This document shows, in pieces, positions 26,136-38,155 of a stretch of DNA of 64,000 nt (its first letter is position 1; every line of letters begins with the position of its first letter). Where the stretch lies: contig NC_091932.1 of NCBI RefSeq assembly GCF_041260155.1, forward strand, positions 24,144,746-24,208,745. The letters run 5' to 3'. The notes beneath the pieces are model-generated. The model did not search any database, was not told the DNA's origin, and saw only the letters and a program-made list of their open reading frames with translations. A program made the position numbers and the translations under genes. This stretch comes from Ptychodera flava (taxonomy: Eukaryota > Hemichordata > Enteropneusta > Ptychoderidae).

Positions 26136-26228
26136 GTAGACTGAAAGATCCGTCGCTCGAGGGCACTCTTTTTTTCTACGCTCGGGGGAGCGTATAGAGC
26201 GCCCTCGGGCGACGGATCTTTCAGTCTA
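26136..26228. repeat. Hairpin with 20-bp perfect arms
   Basis: GTAGACTGAAAGATCCGTCG at the left is exactly complementary to CGACGGATCTTTCAGTCTAC at the right. Inside, CTCGAGGGC pairs with GCCCTCGGG and TACGCTC with GAGCGTA. It is nearly a full 93-bp palindrome and much more GC-rich than its surroundings. Probably a young foldback insertion. Confidence 0.8.
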
Positions 26229-26507
26229 CTTGCCGCAGATCCAATATCGTGACCGCGCGATTTTCGGAAAAGCTGATGGAAACGGAACCTCTCATCTTGC
26301 TGTCTCTCATCCACGTGATTGTGTAAATGAAAAGTACGTTTTGATTCATGGAGAAATATCAACCAAATAGTTTAAAGGGACAAAGTCGGCCATTATTCAT
26401 GAATTTTGTTTGATACGAGATACTGCTTATATTGTCTGACATGTTAAAAGATACTGAATGAATGGGTGACCATGCATGAATTCGACCCGGTTTAAGACAC
26501 GGTAGGT

Positions 26508-26552
26508 GAAACCATCGTGAAAATGAATTAATGGCCATTTCACGATGGTTCC
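26508..26552. repeat. Short hairpin
   Basis: AACCATCGTGAAAA and TTTCACGATGGTT flank a loop of about 16 nt. No termination tract or RNA gene features follow. Confidence 0.55.
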
Positions 26553-28998
26553 TCTCACAGCTCCTCGTTCGTTACGTAGTATGCGCCCTCAACGGCTATT
26601 CTGGCAAACGACGCTCACCAAGCCGACTGTACTATAGCTGTGATCGTGATGAGATGATTTTATTCCAGACTGCAATTAGCCAATCGTATAAATAGTTACA
26701 TATGAGTACCAATTACAATAGGCTCAGTTTGGTTACAGCGATGAGAATATTTGGTGTAAGTGTGCACTGGCGACCTCAATTAAAGACAGACCGGTTACAT
26801 CATAACACAGCCTTTGATCATGAAGATGGTGGCCTTACTGGGGAAGGAGAGAACGCTATGCAGTTTGTCATGGCTAGGGTTGCAGATGGACTTTACCCAC
26901 AAACCTCTAAGGGTACTTTCTGGCAAGAAAACTTATATTGAATAAAAGACAAGGAGTCCTGGGTGATGTTGAAGGATATCAGCTGAGATTTATTTTTCTA
27001 TGTACATGATTTTTTTAAACGACAATTTCATTGAACCTGTGTATGTACCGGCTATCAGTGACATTTGCTGATGCAAAGAGTTTGCCGCTTCCAGAATGGA
27101 TGAAATATTTGCCTTGGCTACACAAAATTCAAGTTTGATAAAAGCAGGGTTTTTCACATCTCAGTCACAATCTGGCTGCTTTACTCCTTTAACAATAAAA
27201 TTCAGAGCAATGGACAGACCTCAAAAGACAATCTATGTTCACGGTCTACAAAAATAGCGTCAATGATATGACACTGTGCTCCTCCGTGCATTTAGCGGTA
27301 GGGATGCAAGGAGAGGGGTTTGGGGAATGTTGCTGAGAAAGATGCAAAGAAAGGGTGGAAATGAGAAACTGTAATAAAACCTATTGTTTTTTAGCAGTGA
27401 GCGTCCAGCTTGGTATAAACATGCCATCTTGTACATGAAGGCAAAAAACATAATTTTCACATGTCCACCAAACTTGGAATTTGCATAGATCAACATAGAT
27501 CATCCAAATTGATTTATCTGCAAGATTTTGTATGTTCCTTGCTACAAAATTCTGACCAATTGAATTATAACAGGAAAATAAGCACGCATGATTGGACAGT
27601 GTGGACTGTGTATTGCATGCACGACCGTGCCGTGATGATGGATTGCCAGACGACCACACTGCATCAAAGAACTGTAGTGTTTAAAACGAAAATATAATTC
27701 TAAACAAACTTTCTTCGTGTCATTGATAGCCTTGATTTTCTTTGGATATTGATTGAATGGACACATTTATTAAAGACGTCACTTTAGCTTGTCATTGATG
27801 GTGAAATGATTTTTTGCAGAAACTTGATCGTCCAGCCAAGTACACATGCTTACTCATAACAGCTAGCTGGACTGCGATGATCACAACATTTGTTTTGTGA
27901 TATTCCAATACAAAATTAAAATAATTTTATTAATATGTCGCATTGACTATAAAGTTACAAATGTTTCCTTGGGTGTTGAAACATGTTAGCATAGTGTGGT
28001 ACATTGAATCAACTCACCAAACACCAATGTAAGAACAACCTGCTCGATTTCCATGGACTTTCTAGTCCGCCCATCACACTAGTATGTCTGTTTCCCCTCT
28101 AGCTACCAAAAATCCTTAGTAAAGTTTCAAATTCAGTCTCAAAAGTTTTGAGTAAATTTCAAAATTGACTGTCAGTTATCAACAAATTCCTTTTGTATGC
28201 CAATATAGCTCATCTCAGAACCGGACATACTTATATGTATATACCACAAGATTTGGCCAACACCCTGACAATTAAATAATCTTAAACAGCACTGATTTAC
28301 ATTTACAAATTATTCTATGTGAAGTAATTCTTCAATTGCAGATACTACGATAGAAGAGTTCAGCACTGCCAAGATATGAGTATAGCACACAGAATTTTGA
28401 ACCAGAGTTATGAAAATGACTGAACTGTGTCACAATAAGTTTCTTTTATTAAATCAATCGTTTCATTATTTCTAAGATTGTAGAGACTAAAGGTTAAGGA
28501 TATTAGTAACTTTAAACCAGGAAAAAATACCAATAAGTGGAAAGGATCAAAAGAAATCAACTTATTTATTTCTTTACATGTTACAAAACCAGAAAGTAAC
28601 ACATAATTCTAATTTAAGTGATTTAATGCTAGTTTTACAAGCTTACTTGTCAATGTTTGATGATATAAAGAAACAAAAAACCACGAATAAACCTCAAAAG
28701 CAACAAAATTCCAAGCATAACATTACACGATGGTTCAGAATGTTCATTTACAAAGTTCACTCAAAATGTACTTTGAAAACGATAGTATTTTGACAGCTGT
28801 ACCGCGGCTACTTACAGTAAAAGTCTGTTGTGAAGAGTACTAAATATCGTTGTTTTTCAGGTCAACAAGTGATTGAATCAGAAACATGTGTCATGAAACA
28901 GTAAAACAACAACTGATAAATAAGTAACTTTTCTAAAGAGTAACTTGAAACGCCTCGCCTGAAAGAAAATTTCATCCCGTTTCACAGAAACTGACTGC

Positions 28999-29745
28999 TA
29001 CCAGGCGCCAAATGTAAAATAATTATTTTACACATTAGAAGAACATATTCATACGAAAGGGTGTATTTGCATGCATTTATCAATAAAAAAACTACTATAG
29101 CATAAGTATAAATAAATCAATACAGACATAAGTAAATACATATATGAGTGAAAAAACATACACATATGTGAACCAATTCACACAAGACATGAAGACAGAC
29201 ACATACATACATACGTGCATACGTACGTGCATACATACTGACATACGTACGTGCATACATACATACATACATACATACATACATACATACATACATACAC
29301 AAGCCCATATGCACTCATGCACTCACGCACGCACATACATACGTGCATACGTACGTGCATACATACATACGTACGTGCATACATACATACATACATACAA
29401 ACACACATACATTCATACACACATACATGCACTCACGCACGCACGCACATACATACATACATACATACATACATACATACATACACAAGCCCATATGCAC
29501 TCATGCACGCACGCACGCACATACACACACACCCACACACTCATATACATACATACATACATACATACATACATACATACATACATACATACAGGATCGA
29601 AAAGTTTACATGAGGGGGAACGAAATACGCATGCGTATATCCACTCGCACACACACACACTGCTACTCGGAAAAGTTTACATGAGGGGGAACGAAGTACG
29701 CATGCGTATATCCACTCGCACACACACACACACAACAAACACAAC
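28999..29745 (+). repeat. Left terminal inverted repeat of the 10.4-kb element
   Basis: Unique-sequence outer 200 bp, then a long ACAT/ACGC microsatellite (about 29,200-29,594), then two ~60-bp direct copies each containing AAAAGTTTACATGAGGGGGA and ACGCATGCGTATATCCACTC. All long His/Tyr/Ile-rich frames here are read from the microsatellite. Confidence 0.8.
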
Positions 29746-32017
29746 ACACACACACTGCTACTCTCTCTGAGATACACACACTGACGCAACGATCTACAGG
29801 CCACACACTACATCGTGCCACATCGGGGAGCCCACTCCTAACCGGACTCTACGTACCTCGCGGCGTCGAAGGCTAGTGACGATGACAAAGATGTGCGACA
29901 CTTTTTCTCTTTCTGGCCTTTGTGTCGTGAGTCGGGTTCGTACAGGGCTTTACACAGTGAGTAGCCGGCCTGAGTAATACTACACTGCTTAGAGGCCCCG
30001 TAAGGGTTTCTGACTTAATGGTACCTGCCGGCGAAGTTCTGCGGGGGTTAACGGCCCAACCCAGGCCAATAAAACACTGGGAGTCGTGTATTACAGCTCT
30101 CTGCCATTCGGCTTATATTCTTTAATGGTTAAATACAGCATTCAACAGGAACTACAGCAACAGCTTACTGGAACTAAAGCAACAGCTTTACTGCTAAACT
30201 CTCTGCTCTCTAAACTCTCAACTAACGACGGAGGCAGTCGATTGTAAGCTTCATGCAAGGCACTGCACGTTGTGACCGATGGTACGGAGATCAAGTTTGC
30301 TGAATGAATTGAGAGAGAAAAACATATATGAATAAAAATTCAGCACTTCACCATTGTAATCATTGAACTAGTCGTTTCTTCCATTATGTAGTATAATGAA
30401 AATTTCGTTGAAAATAAATGACGGGACCACAGTCCCTCTATCCACTGTGACGGGACTGATTCTGCTCCGTCTACTCAAACGAAGTTTTGTGTACGGCCAG
30501 GCTACGCTGCAGGCAACACAGCCTATCAACTTCGCATATCGTTGCCGTACGGCGTGATTGAAAACGCTCAGAAAGGAAAAATCATATCTTGAATGCAGTA
30601 CAAAAGTCTTACTTATTAAATTTAAAAGTATTTCAAAATAATATCGAACGTAACGGGTATATAATCCTCACAAGGACTACAGTAGTACAACAAGTATCGG
30701 CTAGCTGCGATGGAAGTTCAAACACAAGAGAGAGCCCGGCCTCACTGCAAAGTCGTCCCCTGCGCACCCGGCCCGACAGCAAACTAACCTCTTGGTTTGA
30801 TTCTGTTGTTTATATTTTTGTATAAAATTCATGATACATATCTGACTTTCACAACTGTACAATTTGCTCAGGCTGTAGTCTACAGACGATCGGAGGGAGC
30901 TAAGGCAGGCCCCAAATTTGCATGGACAATGCCCGGGACAATTATAGACGCAGCTCGATGAGAAAGTCATTCACATAAACCTAAATGAAGTGATCAATAC
31001 AAAACTTTTAAACATCACTGGTTCTGAAAATTTATGATCAACGGTTCTGACCTACGGAATTTACACTGCGACGTTGTTTTTTGTGTGTTTCGCCAGCTAC
31101 TAGACCTGTAAGGCTGTACTACATGGAGGTAGTGGACTGCACAAGTGCAGCGGGGCAGGGCCGAGATTGGTGTGGGGCCTGCAGCAAGGTAAAATTGACA
31201 GCGTCCATTGCAGAATGCCCGCGTGTTATCCTTTGTCGTTTGGGAGGAAATTTACCGCTGTATTCAGAATGCCTTTTTACCAGTATAAAAGCTCAGTAAC
31301 TGATGCATCAAGAGCCAAGAGTCTGTAAATTTCTTAGCAGTAGCTCCATTGTTTTTTTCTAAATTTTCGCTGAGATACAGCATGCAGCAGTGCGTATACT
31401 GGTCCCGATCGTTCTGACTCAGGCGTTCACAGCTGTTTAGGGAGCCGTCATTATTTACGATCTGGGGGTCGTAGGAATTACATTAGAAACTCTGAAATTT
31501 TGAGTCGCACCCCAGCCAACCATGATGACTTTGAGTTACCCTCTCTCTAACAGAAAGTTTGGCTTACCTAGGCCCATGTAATAATATGTAGATATAAAAG
31601 CTCACCTAATAAGCAGTCTCCGACCATATAGTATTGTTAAATTTGCATGGGTAGCATGTCATTATGGTATGGTTAAATGTCCAAATGGTTGTTGAACTCA
31701 AGTCAAATAAAATATACATTTCTATGATAATATAAAGGATGAATTCACAACAGTTCAGTTTTGTCCTAGAGCCAGTGTACTTATAGTGATATCTGTCGAG
31801 AACATTTCTCCATGACCCAGCCTCTCCTTCCAACCCTGGTAACGACTGCAGAAAACTACTGTGTGACATCATCATCACCATTGTTTATCCTCATCTTAAT
31901 GTCGCTGGTGCCATTGCGTACATGAACAACGATATCATTCTCATCGTCACTATCTTCTCTTTCATAATAAGTATTGCTAGTAGTAGCACCTACTTGTAGT
32001 TTTTGCCTTGCTTCATC
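29746..32017. other. Left interior of the 10.4-kb element
   Basis: About 2.3 kb with no recognised gene. One minus-strand frame (about 31,850-32,017) is open, acidic, and interrupted by the nested element's left end. GC content is higher from 29,800 to 30,100 and 30,700 to 30,960. Confidence 0.5.
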
Positions 32018-32639
32018 TACACTGAAATTCGACCTTCCTGCAACACTCTGTCGGTTGAGACGTTGTTTTTATTGATAAGAGTAGCAGACTTTATTGGGGC
32101 GAACACAGCAGGGATGTAATTAAATCTGTGCTTGTTTATATCAAAGCAGGCATCCAGTCTCAATGAGATACAATAGCGGGAAGATCATTCGTAACTGACA
32201 CTGAGCAAGACAACTTCAAGAAATCGTCAGTTTTATACTTGAGAGATAAATCGTCAGAATTCCGCTGCCGACTCTCTGTGTGCTTTATAATATATTGAAC
32301 AAGTCATCGTTGATGACACAGTCCCCGCTTGTCCATTTTGTTATAATCTTTGGTGTCTAGGTAGCTGTGGTCTAGGTCGCTGTGGAATGACATTGATGCA
32401 AAGGGTGCATCAGGCCTATGACTTGCATAATGAAGTAATCTGAGGAACGTTCAATAAATGACTCATCTCTGCCGGTAATGACCACTGAAGGAACTTTTGA
32501 TTACATCACACATAACGATGCCCTCACTGCCTCTAGTGTCATGACGGCACATACTATACACATGGTTTGGTGGAATTTTCGAAATGCTATGGGATTGGGT
32601 ATGTTGTTGTAATCAGCCATCAGCCATTTCGGATCATAT

Positions 32640-34076
32640 AATGAAACAATTTAATGTGCACAAGAATGCAGCCATAGTATTTTATCTTCGTATCACGTTT
32701 GAACAAAATCAGTCCATTGAGGGACAGTGACCTATGTTTATGTTTCAAAGACATAAAAAAATCACACCAAAATTGAAATCAAATGGCTGTCTCTTGACCA
32801 TATGGATCATAGCACAAAATTAGTAGACATGCATATGTATGCCATAGTACTTTATCTTTGTACCAAGTCTCAACAACATTGGTTAAGGAATATTTGCATA
32901 TGATTAAGCCTCAAAGACATGAAAAAATCCAAAAATGACCATCGGGCAGAGATATTGGAAAAAAATTTACAATCTGGCAGCCATATTGGAACATGTCACG
33001 AAGTAAATTGACATGTATGCCATAGTGCTTGATCTTTGTGCCAAGTTTGGACAAAATGGGTGTAATGACCTTTGAATTATGCTTCAAAGACATGCAAAAT
33101 TCCAACAAAATGGCAGTTCTGCAGCCATATTGGATTCTATCGCAAGGTTAATTGATACATGCATATGCATGCCATAGTACGTGCTTTGCCTTTGTGCCAA
33201 GTTTGAACAAAATCGGTTCAAGGATGTTTGAGTTACGGTTCAAAGACATGAAAAAATCGCAAACAAAATGGCCACCTGTCAGCCATATTGGATCATTCAC
33301 ACAAATAAATTGGTGTTCATATGAAGGGCATACTATTTTGCTTTGTGCCAAATTTGAACAGAATGGTTCAAGGATGTCTGAGTTATGGTCCATAGACATG
33401 AAAAATCGCAACAAAATGGCCGCCTCACGCCCATATTGGATCGTATCGCAATATAATTTGACATGCATGTGTAGGCCATAGTGTTATGCCTTTGTGCCAA
33501 GTTTGAACAGAATCAGTTTGAGGATGTTTGAGTTATCGTTCAAACACACGAAAAATCGCAAACAAAATGGCCGCCTCGCGGCCATATTGGATCGTATCGC
33601 AAACTTATTTGACATGCACATGTAGGCCATAGTGTTATGCCTTTGTGCCAAGTTCGAACAGAATCTGTTCAAGGATGTCTGAGTTATGGTCCAAAGACAC
33701 GAAAAATCGCAACAAAATGGCCGCCTCGCGCCCATATTGGATTATATCGCAAAATTATTTGACATCCATAGTGTTATGCCTTTGTGCCAAGTTTGAACAT
33801 AATCTGCTCAAGGATGTCTGAGTTGTGGTCCAAAGACATGAAAAATCGCAACAAAATGGCCGCCTCGCGGCCAAATTCGATCGTATCACAAAATAAATCG
33901 ACGTGCATCTGTAGGTCATAGTGCTATGCCTTTGTGCCAAGTTTGAACGAAATTGGTTCAGCAGTGTCTGAGAAACTGTTGATGACGGACGGACGGACGG
34001 ACGGACGGACGGACGGACGCACAGACGGGACCCAATCTATAAGTCCCCGCCGGACTTCGTCCGCGGGGATAATAAA
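32640..34076. repeat. ~150-bp tandem repeat array with GGAC tail
   Basis: Repeating blocks AACAAAATGGCCGCC, CATATTGGATCGTATCGCA and CTTTGTGCCAAGTTTGAACA recur about every 150 bp. The copies become more alike toward the right (33,250, 33,410, 33,560, 33,710, 33,850). The array ends in (GGAC)n at about 33,988-34,018, then a stem of TCCCCGCCGGAC with GTCCGCGGGGA around 34,044-34,069 and AATAAAAA. The minus-strand open frames over it are products of the repeat period. The stem and A-rich end resemble a SINE-like tail. Confidence 0.75.
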
Positions 34077-34475
34077 AACGACAAAGTTTGTGTGTCATTC
34101 ATCATAGTTTAATAACTCACAGAAGGCGGAACTCACATTTTCTTCTGATGCAGATCTACCGTACATAACACTTGCCAACTTGAACAAAACGTACAAAAGG
34201 TAAGGTAATTTGTATGGAACCATACTAACGACAAAGATATTAGCAAAGGTAACCAAAAAATCCCAAACAATCTAAAAGCAACAAAGTTCAGTTCATGCAT
34301 ACTGAATTTCGTACTCTACCATGTCGCAAAGTTTAAAGAGTCAGAACTGGGTTGATTGTACAAAGGTGTAGCCTAATAGCCGAGAGTTCAGCCCTTTTGC
34401 TTATAGAAAATGTACTAGGGCGCTCTGAGAAATTACAATGTCAATGTCAATGATGCAGCACTCAATAAATGCGTA

Positions 34476-35854
34476 CTACTCGTCTGAGTCTGGGGACGGT
34501 GCACAGTTTTCAAGGGGCGACTCGATTCGAAGTGGTGGCTGTACTGTCGCGGGAACATCGCTTGCCGACGTCGATGTTGCCGTCGGATAAGATACAATCC
34601 CTCCATGCATGTGCCCGTCTGCTGGCACGTAGCTACCGGTATATCCGTATGGCGTATATATTGGACTGAACTGCGTAGTCGGAGCTGTCAGTGTATGATC
34701 AGCATTCCACGGATATGGATAGAGTTGGTAGGGGTATCCCATTCCATAAGAATACTGTGCGTATGGACTGTAAAACTGGGTCGGGACTGGCGATATGTCA
34801 GCTGGTACAGAACCAGATATGCCAGAGACTGTCGAACTGCTTGTTGATACATGGAGATTGTCTGAGCGATGAACATTGTTTGAGGCTTCCTTGACCTTGG
34901 GTGGAGAACAGACACGGCGATTTTCATTCGTCTGACCCGGTGCTTCGCACCCCATCGCTGTCACATTACGATCGTGGGATCGGCCCGGTGACATTTGGAC
35001 TTTCCTTTGTTTCAACATTTCTTGGATAGGATCTGGCAATCGTGAGCCTGGGCGATATTTATCTGCACGATTGTGTTTACTATTAAAATTGTTAATAACA
35101 GTTTGGAACGTTTTTCCAGCCTGCGCAATGTTTTCCGGGACTTTGCCTTTATAATGTTTCTCAAGAATTGCACAGTCTTCCTTGATCATAGCGGTCCTCG
35201 GCATGATTCCTGACGACGTGCGCATCAAATATTTTCTCTTGTTAGAATTCAGTACGGTACTGTACACGCGTGAGTAAAACGTTGTCGCGGTTGCTTCGTA
35301 AACAGTTTTCTTTAACTCGAGCGCGGATTTCTTTTTCTTTAGGTCAGTTTTCAGTTTGCAGACTATTTCATTTGCTGATGTAATTTCTTTCCTTTCCATG
35401 GGATGGTCGCCAAGTGAACCGCACTGTTCAACGGTAACACAAGTAGGAAATGGGCACTTCCGCTTATCATGTGATCCGTACAGATGACAGTTGGTGCATT
35501 TCTTTTGGCCCGCTTCTCTGCGTTGATCAGTTTGTCTGTAACGATTGTTCAAACTGTCATATTTCCTAGTAGCTTCACTGAGTTCCAGTTCCATTTCGGA
35601 AATTTCACCTTGTATTGCTTCCATCATGAGCTCGCTCGGCGATAGCTGTGGAAACGCAGCTATCTGTTGGCGGGGTTGCGTGCGTCGTTATATGGGTCAA
35701 AGGTCAACCCCGCCACGGATATCGGGTTGACCTTTGACCCATATAACGACGCACGCAACCCCGCCAACAGATAGCTGCGTTTCCACAGCTAGCTCGGCGA
35801 TTGCCAAGTATAATTTCCCCATTCGGAGTCGTCATCCGTGTCCGATTCCGCCAT
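34476..35854 (-). pseudogene. Zinc-knuckle, Pro/Ser/Tyr-rich protein of the DD37E element, split by a foldback insertion
   Basis: An open frame of 383 codons runs from ATG 35,627 to 34,476. A better start is ATG 35,854. Taking out the 149-bp insertion at 35,643-35,791 plus one 9-bp target copy joins an acidic N-terminus (MAESDTDDDSEWGNY) to the long frame without a shift, giving about 406 residues. In order: acidic N-terminus, a coiled-coil-like helix (GEISEMELELSEATRKYDSL), a Cys/His cluster CTNCHLYGSHDKRKC followed by further Cys and His residues, a Lys-rich helical middle, and a Pro/Tyr/Ser-rich C-terminal third ending in an acidic tail. I do not recognise the family. A nucleic-acid-binding accessory role is an inference from the zinc cluster. 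It is transcribed away from the transposase. Confidence 0.6.
35643..35791. mobile_element. 149-bp foldback MITE with perfect 68-bp arms and 9-bp target duplication
   Basis: Arms 35,643-35,710 and 35,724-35,791 are exact reverse complements separated by a 13-nt loop; termini are TAGCTGTGG and CCACAGCTA. GCTCGGCGA occurs directly on both sides (35,634-35,642 and 35,792-35,800). A 9-bp target is typical of Mutator-like elements. The perfect arms indicate a very recent insertion or ongoing arm correction. It disrupts the N-terminus of the zinc-knuckle gene. Confidence 0.88.
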
Positions 35855-36687
35855 TGCACGTACATCAGATGCGTCTCTCGGTGGTTCGCGGTGTCTACTT
35901 GGTCGTCTTTCTCTATGTCGGGGAGATCGGGTTCGGAAGAGCTTTTAGAAATTCGTCCACGACTTGAACCGACGACAGTGTCAGGACTCCTTTTCTGGTC
36001 AGTGCGATTCTTCGATAGAGGAGTCGGTAGATTATCAACGCCATACATAATCATCCGTTTGTGAGTCTCGCTGACACGGTTTCTGAACTTCGAAAAGTCA
36101 CATTCTCTGAAAACTTGAGCGAAGTCGTGGAAGTGAAATCAAGTTCTTCAAAATCCGACCGATATTTGAGCAGAGCTGGGCTAATGGAAACTAGAAAGTT
36201 CTCAAGCGTTGAGATATTGGGTTACTTGGAGACTTTGATTCGATGGCCAAAGATTATCACTACTTTGTTCGGTAGACGCGTGTGCCAATGTTCACTGACA
36301 GTCAAAAAAATCAATTTGACAAGGTGTGAAGATTTGGAACGACTAGCTACATTTCATAGATGGGTGGGTCAAAGTGTATATTCAGTAAACGAAAGTTTCC
36401 GCGTCGTAATGACTTTGGAGCAAGAAACGATGTCGTGAATAAATCATATTGCACAATTGGCGGATTTTGTCATGCTTTTTGCTTGAACTTGACCTTCCTC
36501 GTCACCAATTATATACACACGCCCCTTTTCCACGTCTCGACTGGTTTGTTCATGGCCCTTTTTAGGGTATATGGTTTGTTCCAAACTAGCTCAGTGCGCA
36601 GCGTGAGCGGTGTAGCGAGCAAATTTTCCCGCGCTCACTTTGGCGGGCCACTTCCCTGCGACGGTTTGTCATCTATAGCGCACAAGT

Positions 36688-37766
36688 ATGGAGGTGTCTC
36701 AGACTGGACGTTCATTTTGCCGTGGAAAACCACTATCAAATGACTTGAGATATATGATCAGAACGGAGATGCTGTCACTTGGTGCAAATAACATGACTGG
36801 TTATTTTCCCTCTGGTAGTATGAGGAAAGTCGCAGAAAGATTCAAAGTGAACAAATCAACAGTGAGCCGCATTTGGAAGCGCTTTTGTGAAACTGGCGAA
36901 ATCGTACCCGGTACTCCTGGTGGACAGACTCGAAATAAACTCACAGATCCGGACTTAGAATTCATCGAGGTGTTGAAAAGAGAACGACCCTCCATTACCT
37001 ACAAAGAAATTACGGAGCAACTCCTGCAATATGGCTCAGTTAACTCAGTCAGCGTCAGTACAGTTGGCAGAGCAGTTCGCACCGAACTAACTGGTGGGCC
37101 CTGGACATATAAGCGAATGTCGATCATCAATCAGCATCGTTTTACCGAAACAAATATGGATTACACGCAAGCATATTTAGACTATTTGGCTACCAAGAAC
37201 CCGGCAAGAGTGAAGTTTATGGATGAAAGTGGGGTGAAAATACAAACAGGACAACGTGTGTACGGCCACTCACAGCGAGGAGTGAAGACCTATGAAATTG
37301 GGCGTTATTTGACCGGGGCAAACAACACGGTGAATCTGCTTGTGGGACTTGATGGCGTAAAATATTGCTCTGTGATCGATGGACCATCTAATGGCAATGA
37401 ATTCATTAGATACTTCACTGAAGCTACGACGGCGTTTACAGATGATGGTGAGGCCGCTTTAAACCCAGGAGACACGTCGTGGTAGACAACGCCCCAATAC
37501 ATCACCATGAACCAGGTGATCATGTTAGGAATTTATTAGACGATATCGGTGTCGAAATTGTATTTTTACCAACTTACTCACCAGATTTCAACCCAGTAGA
37601 AAATTGCTTCAATAAGATGAAGTCACTTCTTAAAAGAGACTATTACCGTGAACTATTACACGACAATATAGCAGTGGCAGTGTACAATGCGGTTCGGATG
37701 ATTACCCCAAACGACACGTCTGATTATTTTGCCGCGACTGGCTACTTACAAGTACCACGGCAATGA
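36688..37766 (+). pseudogene. IS630/Tc1-superfamily DD37E transposase, one frameshift
   Basis: The first frame runs from ATG 36,688 to a stop at 37,485; the second continues to 37,766. Together they make about 360 residues, normal for the family. The N-terminus has two helix-turn-helix segments (MRKVAERFKVNKSTVSRIW and ITYKEITEQLLQYG...SVSTVGRAV), a paired-type DNA-binding layout. The DDE/RNase H-like core follows: FMDESG with Asp at 37,222, VVDNAPIHH with Asp at 37,485, and LPTYSPDFNPVEN with Glu at 37,599. There are 37 residues between the last two, hence DD37E. The frame is lost at about 37,480, just before the second Asp, by what looks like loss of one G. Otherwise the sequence seems intact, so decay is recent or this is a sequencing error. 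Confidence 0.82.
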
Positions 37767-38155
37767 AATGTTTAAAGTATCACGAGACAAAAATATCACA
37801 ACAGCATTGATTTGTCCGCAAATAAAGTAAATAAAGTAGTTTTATTCAAGCATGAATGTATGCATCATTATGTGACGTGATTATTTTGGTTCTACACATA
37901 AACTTTGTTTTTATTTCACATCAACTCAACGGAAGAGTTGCAAACTCTAGGATTTCTTGAAGTTGCCTTACTCAGTGTCAGTTACGGAATGATCTTCCCG
38001 CTATTATCTCATTGAGGCTGGATGCCTGCTTTGATATAAATAGACACAGATTTAATTACATCCCTGCTGTGTTCGCCCCAATAAAGTCTGCTACTCTTAT
38101 CAATAAAAACAACGTCTCAACCGACAGAGTGTTGCAGGAAGGTCGAATTTCAGTG

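Larger units (their letters stand above)
24816..28992. other. Gene-poor interval
   Basis: No exon of a recognised family found. It holds a dispersed repeat (25,608-25,742), two hairpins (26,136-26,228 and 26,508-26,552) and a short possible transcription unit near 26,680-26,950 (see findings). The remainder is AT-rich with dense stops. Confidence 0.5.
32020..38155. mobile_element. 6.1-kb IS630/Tc1-like (DD37E) element with ~200-bp TIRs
   Basis: The ends are CACTGAAATTCGACC and GGTCGAATTTCAGTG, each bordered by TA, the target of the Tc1/mariner/IS630 superfamily. The inverted repeats extend for about 200 bp (32,020-32,220 against 37,957-38,155) with only a few mismatches, so the insertion is fairly recent. 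It holds a plus-strand transposase (36,688-37,766), a divergent minus-strand zinc-knuckle gene (35,854-34,476) and a 150-bp tandem array (32,640-34,076). Most members of this superfamily are 1.3-2.5 kb with a single gene, so size and second gene are unusual. Confidence 0.75.

Noticed and set aside
29200..29594. Regular repeats resembling a CRISPR array
   Set aside because: Units are 4 bp with no spacers, and the genome is eukaryotic.
29144..29770. 208-codon open frame rich in His, Thr, Tyr and Ile, with several overlapping frames on both strands
   Set aside because: All are translations of the ACAT/ACGC microsatellite in the TIR; the mirror set occurs at 38,598-39,291.
33148..33940. Several Cys/Trp/Phe-rich frames, up to 109 codons
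   Set aside because: They repeat with the 150-bp array unit; the similarity is that of the DNA repeat, not of a protein family.
36061..36438. 125-codon plus-strand frame between the divergent genes of the DD37E element
   Set aside because: No recognisable motif, and it covers the expected promoter region of both genes; the opposite strand is not open either.
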